This document shows positions 1 through 4,928 of a DNA stretch of 5,142 nucleotides, piece after piece. Numbering within the stretch: the first letter of the stretch is position 1; each line of letters opens with the position of its first letter. The notes beneath the pieces are model-generated. The model did no database searches and was not told where the DNA came from. It saw only the letters and a program-made list of their open reading frames with translations. Source of the DNA: Hyphomicrobiales bacterium (lineage in GTDB: Bacteria > Pseudomonadota > Alphaproteobacteria > Rhizobiales > Xanthobacteraceae); NCBI GenBank assembly GCA_003133345.1, contig PKXB01000177.1, positions 13,003 through 18,144 on the forward strand, in the 5' to 3' direction. A program made the translations under genes and the position numbers.

Positions 1-435
1 CCGGGCTGGTACGAGGACCAGTACCTCAAGACCCTGAGCAAGCTCTCCGACGGGCCGCTGAGCTTCGCGCCCTGGTACGATCCGAACAAGAAGATGTCGA
101 AGCAGCTCGAAGCCGCGCTCGCCAAGGCGCATCCGGGCTTCAATCTGAATACCAACCACGTCTACACCTTCGAGGCGCTGCTGATCGCCGCCGACGCCTA
201 CAAGCGCGCCGGCTCCAGCGACCCGAAGGCGCTCGCCAACGCCGTGCGCACGACCAACATCAAGGACAATGTCAGCATCGGCCCCGGCATCCAGTTCGAC
301 GCCAAAGGCCAGAACGACAAGATCTTGGGCGGCGGCATCCAGAACCGGGGCGGCAAACTGATCACCGTCGCGCCGAAGCAAGCGGCCAACGGCAAGCCGG
401 AATGGCCGCTGCAGCCCTACGACAAGCGCGCCTGA
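1..435 (+). CDS. Liv-type ABC importer substrate-binding protein, C-terminal part (5' end outside window)
   Basis: The reading frame is open from base 1 to a TGA at 433-435, giving the last 144 residues of a protein that began upstream; the ATG at 94 is internal. The visible part resembles the C-terminal lobe of type I periplasmic binding proteins of the HAAT family (LivK/Peripla_BP_6). It has a run like FNLNTNHVYTFEALLIAADA, where a helix packs against the ligand cleft, then an ALANAVRTTNI segment, an IQFDAKGQND strand/turn, and the usual C-terminal stretch ending in KPEWPLQPYDKRA. In this family the protein captures the solute in the periplasm and hands it to the LivH/LivM pore. Signal peptide and most ligand contacts lie outside the window, so the substrate (branched-chain amino acid, amide, urea or aromatic acid) cannot be assigned. 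The four genes downstream supply the rest of the transporter, and a hairpin-rich spacer follows. Confidence 0.9.
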   Translation, partial: PGWYEDQYLKTLSKLSDGPLSFAPWYDPNKKMSKQLEAALAKAHPGFNLNTNHVYTFEALLIAADAYKRAGSSDPKALANAVRTTNIKDNVSIGPGIQFDAKGQNDKILGGGIQNRGGKLITVAPKQAANGKPEWPLQPYDKRA

Positions 436-473
436 CGCGCGTACCGTTCGCTTTTGCTCCGGCCGTACGCGCG
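436..473 (+). repeat. Inverted repeat directly after the binding-protein stop codon
   Basis: CGCGCGTAC at 436-444 pairs perfectly with GTACGCGCG at 465-473, a 9-bp stem with a 20-base loop starting one base after the TGA. No T-run follows, so it is not a standard intrinsic terminator. A 3' hairpin here could protect the binding-protein mRNA or limit read-through into livH. Its right arm overlaps the left arm (469-478) of the next hairpin, so the two cannot form together. The pairing is seen; the role is inferred. Confidence 0.5.
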
Positions 474-517
474 CAATCAGGCTGAGTGGGAACCGGTCAG
501 CCGCCCGGATTGCGCGC
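469..517 (+). repeat. Palindromic repeat element 1 (hairpin with TGGGAACCGG loop)
   Basis: GCGCGCAATC (469-478) pairs perfectly with GATTGCGCGC (508-517), a 10-bp outer stem. After an asymmetric interior loop (A479 opposite 503-507), GGCTG (480-484) pairs with CAGCC (498-502). The 13-base apical loop is AGTGGGAACCGGT (485-497). The architecture mirrors element 2 in opposite orientation with different stem sequence, and the two apical loops are complementary. It resembles dispersed extragenic palindromes known from Bradyrhizobium-type genomes. An A7 run (524-530) follows, the wrong polarity for a terminator on this strand. Confidence 0.75.
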
Positions 518-531
518 CAATCTAAAAAAAG

Positions 532-581
532 CGAGCGCGGCCGGACGCAAAACCGGTTCCCACTTTTGCTGGCCGCGCTCG
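532..581 (-). repeat. Palindromic repeat element 2 (inverted relative of element 1)
   Basis: CGAGCGCGGCC (532-542) pairs perfectly with GGCCGCGCTCG (571-581). After an asymmetric interior loop (543-546 opposite T570), GCAAAA (547-552) pairs with TTTTGC (564-569), leaving the loop CCGGTTCCCAC (553-563). Read on the minus strand, this has the same plan as element 1: a long outer stem, one base opposite four or five, a short inner stem, and a loop containing TGGGAACCGG. The wording of this unit is familiar from intergenic repeats of Bradyrhizobium/Rhodopseudomonas relatives. It ends 23 bases before the livH Shine-Dalgarno. A partial echo of its arm (GCGGCCGGA, 537-545) recurs at 583-591. Confidence 0.75.
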
Positions 582-604
582 TGCGGCCGGAACATTGCGT
601 TGTT

Positions 605-608
605 AGGA
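605..608 (+). promoter_or_regulatory. Shine-Dalgarno site that sets the livH GTG start
   Basis: AGGA at 605-608 lies 7 bases before the GTG at 616. No in-frame ATG at a sensible distance offers an N-terminus matching LivH, so this site supports the GTG start. Confidence 0.7.
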
Positions 609-615
609 TCAACCT

Positions 616-1488
616 GTGCCGGCAGATGTCTATCTCAACGTGGCCGTCGGTGGGGTCTTGACCGGCCTTGTCTACGGACTGATGGCGCTCGGCCTGTCGG
701 TGATCTTCGGCGTGGTACGCGTGGTCAATTTCGCCCACGGCGAAATGATGACCATCGCTATGTACATCGCGGTGACGCTGTTTACCGCCTTCCACCTCGA
801 CCCGCTGGTGATGCTGGTGCCGATCGCCGCGGTGATGTTTGCCTTCGGCTATGTGCTGCAGACGCGCCTGATCAACCCATTCATCACACGGCCCGAGTAC
901 AGCCAGTTCCTGCTGCTGGTCGCGGTGGCGATCATCATCGTCAATCTGCTGCTGATTGCGTTCGGCCCGGACGCGCAGAACGTGCAGACCTCTTACGCCT
1001 ATGACAGTTTCCAGATTGGCCCGCTGATCGTCGACGCCACCAAGGCCTATGCCGGCCTCGCGGCCATCGTGGTCGCGGCCGCGTTGTTCGGCTTCTTCCA
1101 ATACACGCGGCTCGGCACCGCGATCCGCGCCTGCGCCGACAACTACACCGGCGCGCTGGTGGTCGGCCTCGACGTCAAGCACCTCTATGCGCTGACCTTC
1201 GGCCTGGGCGCGGCCTGCGTCGGCGCCGCCGGCTGCATGCTGCTGCTGATATTCGACGTCACGCCCGCGGTCGGGCCGGCCTATACGCTGCTTGCCTTCG
1301 TCATCGTCATCACCGGCGGCCTCGGCTCGATGCCGGGCGCGCTGCTCGGCGGTGTGCTGATCGGCTTGACCGAGGCGATGGCCGGCTTGCTGTTCACGCC
1401 GTCGGCCAAGAGCATGTTTGCCTTCGGCATCCTCGTCCTGGTGCTGCTGTTCCGCCCGCAGGGCATCATGGGCAAGAGGACAGCATGA
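616..1488 (+). CDS. livH: LivH-type ABC importer permease
   Basis: This 290-residue integral membrane protein, normal length for LivH, forms one half of the inner-membrane pore of a HAAT-type importer. Residues 21-45 carry the family hallmark GLMALGLSVIFGVVRVVNFA followed by HGEMM. Hydrophobic segments lie near 9-31, 46-60, 64-83, 97-117, 145-163, 190-213, 222-250 and 267-280. The cytoplasmic coupling region is GTAIRACADNYTGALVVGLD (167-186), where LivH proteins contact the ATPase. The motif VITGGLGSMPGALLGGVLIG (231-250) and the C-terminal FRPQGIMGK are also typical. The start is GTG with AGGA seven bases upstream. Its TGA (1486-1488) overlaps an ATG at 1485, and livM starts 11 bases later, so translation of the permeases is probably coupled. 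Family assignment is secure; substrate is not. Confidence 0.95.
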   Translation: MPADVYLNVAVGGVLTGLVYGLMALGLSVIFGVVRVVNFAHGEMMTIAMYIAVTLFTAFHLDPLVMLVPIAAVMFAFGYVLQTRLINPFITRPEYSQFLLLVAVAIIIVNLLLIAFGPDAQNVQTSYAYDSFQIGPLIVDATKAYAGLAAIVVAAALFGFFQYTRLGTAIRACADNYTGALVVGLDVKHLYALTFGLGAACVGAAGCMLLLIFDVTPAVGPAYTLLAFVIVITGGLGSMPGALLGGVLIGLTEAMAGLLFTPSAKSMFAFGILVLVLLFRPQGIMGKRTA

Positions 1489-1502
1489 TGGGGGCGGCAT
1501 GA
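1485..1502 (+). other. Possible five-codon relay ORF linking livH to livM
   Basis: ATG ATG GGG GCG GCA TGA reads as a five-residue frame (MMGAA). Its ATG overlaps the livH stop in an ATGA, and its own TGA overlaps the livM ATG (1499-1501) in a second ATGA. AAGAGGA (1474-1480) is placed 4 bases before the first ATG and 7 before the second, a better fit to these codons than to the livM start 18 bases away. Ribosomes could step from livH through this mini frame into livM. It may be coincidence; no product is claimed. Confidence 0.25.
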
Positions 1503-2503
1503 TCGCGAGCCTGATCGAAGGCGTGCCGCACCGAGCCTTGGCTTTGCTGGGCGCGCTGCTGGTGGCGCTCGTCGCTGCGCCGCTGGTTGCCGGCGACTAC
1601 CTGCTCACCGTGCTTATTTTGATTTTGTACTTCGCCTATATCGGCCAGGCTTGGAACATCATGATGGGCTTTGCCGGGCAGCTTTCGCTCGGCCACGCAC
1701 TCTATGTCGGGCTCGGCGCCTATACCGCGGCCTCGCTCTACGTCCATTTCGGCATCGGCCCGTGGCTCGGGCTCCTGGCGGCGGTGCCGGTGGCGGCTTT
1801 GGCCGGCGCCTTCATCGGCTTTTTGGCGTTCCGCTTTCGCGTCGCCGGCGTCTATTTCGCCATCCTGACAATTGCCGTGGCTGAATTTGCGCGCGTCGGC
1901 TTCGATCATTTGAGCTGGGCCAGCGGATCGTCAGGGCTGTTCCTGCCGGTCGCGCAATTTACCCACAACGATCTCTGGCAGCTGCGCGGCCATCCGGTGA
2001 TGTTCTATTACATCCTGCTGGCCGCGGCGGTGCTCGCCTTTATTTTCTGCCGCGCCTTGCTGCAAAGCCGCGTCGGCTATTTCTGGCGGGCGATCCGCGA
2101 GGATGAGGAGGCCGCACGCTCGGCCGGTATCGATGTCTTCCACTACAAAATGATCGCGGTGGTGATCTCCGCCGCCATGACGTCGTTTGCCGGCGTGATC
2201 TATGCGTTTTATTACAACAACCTGTTTCCCGAGCAGGTGTTTCACATCTCGCGCTCGATCGAGATCATCCTCGGTCCGATCGTCGGCGGCATCGGCACGC
2301 TGTTCGGGCCCATCCTGGGCGCCGTCATACTCACCGGGCTGGCGGAAACGCTCACCGCCGCGCTGGCAGCAGCCGGGATCGATCTGCCCGGCGCCAAGCA
2401 AGTGTTTTACGGCATCTGCCTGCTGCTGGTGATCACCACGCTGCCGGACGGCGTGTGGCCATGGGTCTGCAAGCGGATCGGCCTGGCGGAGCGAAACAAA
2501 TGA
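1499..2503 (+). CDS. livM: LivM-type ABC importer permease
   Basis: This 334-residue polytopic inner-membrane protein is the partner of LivH in the translocation pore. The LivM hallmark AWNIMMGFAGQLSLGHALYV (51-70) is followed by GLGAYTAA. A conserved SGSSGL sits at 142-147, and the cytoplasmic coupling motif RAIREDEEAARSAGIDVFHY (197-216) contacts the ATPase. Hydrophobic segments lie near 14-31, 35-56, 58-82, 88-111, 115-135, 168-187, 216-239, 253-285 and 302-315. The frame is open further upstream, but residues before Met 1499 are Arg/Ser/Cys-rich and overlap livH out of frame, so 1499 is preferred; GGGGG at 1490-1494 is a close, modest Shine-Dalgarno. Its TGA overlaps the livG ATG by four bases (ATGA, 2500-2503). 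The acidic loop EDEEAARSAG matches the family EAA-like loop. Confidence 0.95.
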   Translation: MIASLIEGVPHRALALLGALLVALVAAPLVAGDYLLTVLILILYFAYIGQAWNIMMGFAGQLSLGHALYVGLGAYTAASLYVHFGIGPWLGLLAAVPVAALAGAFIGFLAFRFRVAGVYFAILTIAVAEFARVGFDHLSWASGSSGLFLPVAQFTHNDLWQLRGHPVMFYYILLAAAVLAFIFCRALLQSRVGYFWRAIREDEEAARSAGIDVFHYKMIAVVISAAMTSFAGVIYAFYYNNLFPEQVFHISRSIEIILGPIVGGIGTLFGPILGAVILTGLAETLTAALAAAGIDLPGAKQVFYGICLLLVITTLPDGVWPWVCKRIGLAERNK

Positions 2504-3228
2504 ACGCGCTGCTATCGATCAACGGCGTGAGCAAACGCTTCCGCGGCCTGGTCGCGGTCGACCGGGTCAGCTTCGAGGTGCCCGAGGGCGGCGTTTTCGC
2601 GATCATCGGTCCGAACGGCGCCGGCAAGACCACGCTGTTCAACATGATCGCCGGAGTATTTCCGCCCGATGGCGGTTCCATCATCTTCGCCGGCGAGCGC
2701 ATTGACGGCCTGCCGCCCGACCGCATCTGCCGGCGCGGCATCGGCCGCACCTTCCAGATCGTGCGGCCGTTTCCGGCGCTGAGCGTCGAGGACAATGTCA
2801 TTGTCGGCGCGCTGTTGCATCGCAAGCGCGTGGGCGCCGCGCGCGCGCATGCGCACGACGTGTTGCGCCGGCTCGATCTCTACGACAAGCGCGCGCAGCG
2901 CGCCTCGGCGCTCACGCTGCCCGATCGCAAGCGGCTGGAAGTGGCGCGCGCGCTCGCCAGCGATCCGAAATTGCTGTTGCTCGACGAGGTGATGGCGGGC
3001 TTGCGGCCGACCGAGATGGACCGGATCGTCGCGATCCTGCGCGAGCTCAATCGCGAAACCGGGCTCACCATCTTGCTGATCGAGCACGTGATGCGCGCGG
3101 TGATGGCGCTCGCCTCGCGCATTCTGGTGCTGCACCACGGCGCGGCGATCGCGGAAGGGCTGCCGGAACAGGTGATGCGCGATCGCGCCGTGATCGACTC
3201 TTATCTGGGCGTGGAGGCGATCGCATGA
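2500..3228 (+). CDS. livG: LivG-type ABC importer ATP-binding protein with a divergent signature motif
   Basis: This 242-residue cytoplasmic ATPase pairs with LivF to power the importer. Walker A is GPNGAGKT (37-44), the Q-loop Gln is Q86 in RTFQIVRPF, Walker B is LLLLDE (158-163) and the switch His is H196 in LLIEHVM. The C-terminus VIDSYLG is typical of LivG. The ABC signature is unusual: LTLPD (138-142), continuing RKRLEVARALA, stands where the LSGGQ/LxYGQ motif belongs, without its glycines. The D-loop region reads EVMAGLRPTE instead of EPAAGLNP. I recall this variant in a subgroup of rhizobial LivG proteins, so it is probably functional. The ATG at 2500 is chosen over the one at 2455 because it forms the ATGA overlap with livM, has GGCGGA (2485-2490) nine bases upstream, and gives a normal N-terminus. 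The stop lies inside a palindromic repeat. Confidence 0.93.
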   Translation: MNALLSINGVSKRFRGLVAVDRVSFEVPEGGVFAIIGPNGAGKTTLFNMIAGVFPPDGGSIIFAGERIDGLPPDRICRRGIGRTFQIVRPFPALSVEDNVIVGALLHRKRVGAARAHAHDVLRRLDLYDKRAQRASALTLPDRKRLEVARALASDPKLLLLDEVMAGLRPTEMDRIVAILRELNRETGLTILLIEHVMRAVMALASRILVLHHGAAIAEGLPEQVMRDRAVIDSYLGVEAIA

Positions 3229-3290
3229 TCTCGAAAAGCATGTCCTCGACCCCGATCGGGGATGGGAACCGGTTTTCGAAAAGATCATGC
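3223..3290 (+). repeat. Palindromic intergenic repeat between livG and livF
   Basis: GCATGATCTCGAAAA (3223-3237) is complementary to TTTTCGAAAAGATCATGC (3273-3290) apart from three extra bases in the right arm. Between them lie a perfect 12-base palindrome, CCCCGATCGGGG (3250-3261), and the core TGGGAACCGGTTTT (3263-3276), shared with elements 1 and 2 upstream of livH. The left arm overlaps the last sense codon and stop of livG (GCA TGA). The right arm ends 2 bases before the livF Shine-Dalgarno. This wording is typical of dispersed palindromes in Bradyrhizobium-like genomes; no transposase is present, so it would be non-autonomous. Confidence 0.75.
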
Positions 3291-3309
3291 GCAAGGATCA
3301 AAGCATGAT
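3284..3309 (+). promoter_or_regulatory. livF ribosome binding site and possible start-masking hairpin
   Basis: AAGGA (3293-3297) sits 7 bases before ATG 3305 and 10 before ATG 3308. It lies in the 12-base loop of a 7-bp hairpin formed by ATCATGC (3284-3290) and GCATGAT (3303-3309), which pairs the start codon. The left strand is also the right arm of the preceding repeat and can instead pair with 3223-3230, leaving the start open. The Shine-Dalgarno is well supported; the switch is inference. Confidence 0.45.
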
Positions 3310-4012
3310 GCTCAAAGTCGAGAACCTCGACGTATTTTACGGCGACGCCCAGGCGCTCGACGGCGTTTCGCTCGAGATCGAGGAGGGCGCGATTGTCGCC
3401 ATTGTCGGTGCCAACGGCGCCGGCAAGACCTCGCTGATCCGCACCATCGCCGGCATGCACCGGCCGGCGCGCGGGCGCATATATTTCCGCGGCCTGGATA
3501 TTGCCGGCTGGCCGAGCCACAAGGTCTGCGATCTCGGCATCGGCCAGGTCGCCGAAGGCCGCCAGGTTTTCCCTTCGCTGTCGATCGCCGAAAATCTGGC
3601 CATGGGCGCCATGCTGCCGCGCGCGCGGGCCACGCGCGAGCGCAACCTCGATCACGTCTACACGCTGTTTCCAGCCTTGGCCGAGCGCAGCCATCAGCTC
3701 GCCGGCACGCTGTCCGGCGGCGAGCAGCAGATGCTTGCCATCGGGCGCTGCCTGATGGGCGCGCCGGATCTGGTGATGTTCGACGAGCCGTCGCTGGGTC
3801 TCGCGCCCACCGTCGTGCAAAGCGTGCTCAGATGCGTGCGCGACCTCAATCGCGAGGGCCTCACCTGCGTGCTGGTGGAGCAGAACGTGGCGGTCTCGCT
3901 CAAGCTCGCGAGCCGCGCCTATGTGCTGGAGAACGGCCGCGTCACGCTGTCGGGCAGCGGCGCGGCGCTCTTGGTCGACGACCGCGTGCGGCAGGCTTAT
4001 CTCGGGCTCTGA
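3305..4012 (+). CDS. livF: LivF-type ABC importer ATP-binding protein
   Basis: This 235-residue cytoplasmic ATPase is the second nucleotide-binding subunit of the importer. Walker A is GANGAGKT (35-42), the LivF-specific stretch GIGQVAEGRQVFPSLSIAEN spans 78-97, the signature LSGGE is at 136-140, Walker B is LVMFDE (156-161), and the D-loop region is SLGLAP (163-168). VEQN (191-194) stands where other ABC ATPases have the switch His; Gln is normal in LivF, including that of E. coli as I recall it. The C-terminus AYLGL is typical. ATG 3305 is preferred over the in-frame ATG at 3287, which lies in the repeat arm and has no Shine-Dalgarno; ATG 3308 is equally possible and gives MLKVENLDVFYG, the commonest LivF start. 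It is separated from livG by 76 bases of repeat, whereas LivF is usually coupled to LivG. Confidence 0.94.
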   Translation: MMLKVENLDVFYGDAQALDGVSLEIEEGAIVAIVGANGAGKTSLIRTIAGMHRPARGRIYFRGLDIAGWPSHKVCDLGIGQVAEGRQVFPSLSIAENLAMGAMLPRARATRERNLDHVYTLFPALAERSHQLAGTLSGGEQQMLAIGRCLMGAPDLVMFDEPSLGLAPTVVQSVLRCVRDLNREGLTCVLVEQNVAVSLKLASRAYVLENGRVTLSGSGAALLVDDRVRQAYLGL

Positions 4013-4015
4013 CCC

Positions 4016-4117
4016 GTCATTCCGGGGCGCGCCGAAAGCGCGAACCCGGAATCCAGAGAAGCCAAGAACGCATCTGGATTCCGGCTCTCGCCGCTCACGC
4101 GGCTCGGCCGGAATGAC
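4016..4117 (+). repeat. Long palindromic repeat between convergent livF and hydrolase genes
   Basis: Outer arms GTCATTCCGG (4016-4025) and CCGGAATGAC (4108-4117) are perfect complements. So are the inner arms CCGGAATCCAGA (4046-4057) and TCTGGATTCCGG (4073-4084), with a 15-base loop; the stretches between them pair only partly. This GTCATTCCGG...GGAATGAC type is a familiar extragenic palindrome of rhizobial genomes and is a different family from the TGGGAACCGG elements. It starts 3 bases after the livF stop and ends 11 bases before the stop of the convergent gene. It could end transcription from both sides, although neither strand has a U-tract. Confidence 0.75.
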
Positions 4118-4128
4118 AACAAGAAATT

Positions 4129-4830
4129 CTACTTCAGCGGCGGGCCGATGGTTACGCTGAGCTTGCCGATGCCTTCGACCGCGCACTCGATCTTGTCGCC
4201 GGCGACGGTGGCGGCGACGCCCGACGGCGTGCCGGTCATGATGATGTCGCCGGCTTCGAGCGCGACCATTTCCGAGAGCTTGGAGATTGTCTCCGGCACG
4301 TTCCAGATCATCTGATTGAGATCGCCGTCCTGGCGCACCTTGCCGTTGACCTTGAGCGTGATCTTGCCCTTGCTCGGATGGCCGCTCTCACTTGCCGGCT
4401 TGAGCGGCCCGCACGGCGCGGAATGGTCGAACGCTTTGCCGACCTCCCACGGCCGCTTGATCTCGCGTGAGGCAAACTGCAGGTCGCGGCGGGTGAGGTC
4501 GATGCCGACCGCGTAGCCGTAGATGCAGTCATTGGCTTTGCCGACCGGAATGTTGCGGCCGCCGCTCTTGAGCGCCACCACCAGCTCGACCTCGTGATGC
4601 ATGTCCTTGGTCAGCGATGGGTAGGGCACCGTGCCGCCGTCCGGCACGATGGCGTCGGCCGGCTTGGCGAAGAAGAACGGCGGCGCCCGCTCGTCCTGCC
4701 CCATTTCGCGGATGTGCTCGATATAATTGCGCCCGACGCACCAGATGCGGCGAACCGGAAAGACTTTGCTGGTGCCGGCGACCGCGATGGTCGGCTGCGG
4801 CGGCGGCGAAATGACGTAGTCCGCGCTCAT
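4129..4830 (-). CDS. Fumarylacetoacetate hydrolase-family protein, probable fumarylpyruvate/acylpyruvate hydrolase type
   Basis: This 233-residue cytosolic enzyme has the FAH C-terminal fold and the length of small FAHD1/NagK-like members. Hallmarks are VGRNYIEHIREMG (32-44), PPFFFAKPADAIV (50-62), the metal-binding KDMHHEVELVVAL (75-87) with E80 and E82, GIDLTRRDLQ (109-118) with D111 as third metal ligand, GKAFDHSAPCGP (131-142) with K132, and DIIMTGTPSGVA (195-206). The family uses Mg2+ or Mn2+ to hydrolyse C-C bonds of acylpyruvates or decarboxylate oxaloacetate. The TRRDLQ and RPWEVGKAFD wording is closest to fumarylpyruvate hydrolases of the gentisate pathway as I remember them, so aromatic catabolism is likely but unproven. 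All catalytic residues I can place are present. AAAGG (minus strand of 4841-4845) lies 10 bases before the ATG. It converges on livF, so it is not in that operon. Confidence 0.92.
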   Translation of the reverse strand: MSADYVISPPPQPTIAVAGTSKVFPVRRIWCVGRNYIEHIREMGQDERAPPFFFAKPADAIVPDGGTVPYPSLTKDMHHEVELVVALKSGGRNIPVGKANDCIYGYAVGIDLTRRDLQFASREIKRPWEVGKAFDHSAPCGPLKPASESGHPSKGKITLKVNGKVRQDGDLNQMIWNVPETISKLSEMVALEAGDIIMTGTPSGVAATVAGDKIECAVEGIGKLSVTIGPPLK

Positions 4831-4843
4831 GAAGAGTTTGCCT

Positions 4844-4871
4844 TTGAAATTGTGGTGTTGGAAGGTATAGC
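4844..4871 (+). promoter_or_regulatory. Candidate sigma-70-type promoter for the membrane protein gene
   Basis: TTGAAA (4844-4849) and TATAGC (4866-4871) are 16 bases apart on the plus strand, matching the -35 and -10 consensus at 5 and 4 of 6 positions. Transcription would begin near 4878, about 50 bases before the ATG at 4929. It overlaps the leader of the divergent hydrolase gene. No equally good minus-strand promoter was found. Confidence 0.3.
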
Positions 4872-4908
4872 CGGATTTGCTGGGCCATCCGGTATCGCAT
4901 TATTGCGA
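4867..4908. promoter_or_regulatory. Two small dyads in the divergent intergenic region
   Basis: ATAGCCGGAT (4867-4876) and ATCCGGTAT (4887-4895) form an inverted repeat, perfect except for one extra G, across a 10-base spacer. Next to it, TCGCA (4895-4899) and TGCGA (4904-4908) flank TTAT. The position, over the candidate transcription start and between divergent genes, suits an operator, but neither matches a regulator site I can name. Confidence 0.25.
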
Positions 4909-4928
4909 GTTGAACAAGGCGGAAATGC

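Noticed and set aside
508..530. Short inverted repeat followed by an A7 run as an intrinsic terminator
   Set aside because: The homopolymer is A on the coding strand after the stem; a minus-strand transcript would meet its U-run before the stem. The polarity is wrong for both strands.
486..1004. Plus-strand frame overlapping the repeat spacer and the start of livH
   Set aside because: It runs through both hairpins and is out of frame with livH, whose protein is clearly conserved; the composition is an Arg/Gly-rich shadow.
2455..2499. Upstream in-frame ATG for livG
   Set aside because: It would extend the protein by 15 residues inside livM with no homology to LivG N-termini; ATG 2500 has the ATGA overlap and a Shine-Dalgarno.
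2512..3294. Minus-strand open frame (260 codons) opposite livG
   Set aside because: Antisense shadow of livG with Arg/His/Gln-rich composition and no domain.
3287..3304. Upstream in-frame ATG for livF
   Set aside because: It lies in the repeat arm, has no Shine-Dalgarno, and adds six residues not seen in LivF.
3262..4116. Plus-strand frame (284 codons) overlapping livF
   Set aside because: Shadow of livF in another frame; starts and ends inside palindromic repeats.
3065..4186. Long minus-strand open frame (373 codons) opposite livF and the end of livG
   Set aside because: It lies antisense to well-conserved ABC ATPase genes and runs through the repeat. The translation is Arg/Ala/His-rich low complexity with no recognisable domain, as expected from high-GC codon bias.
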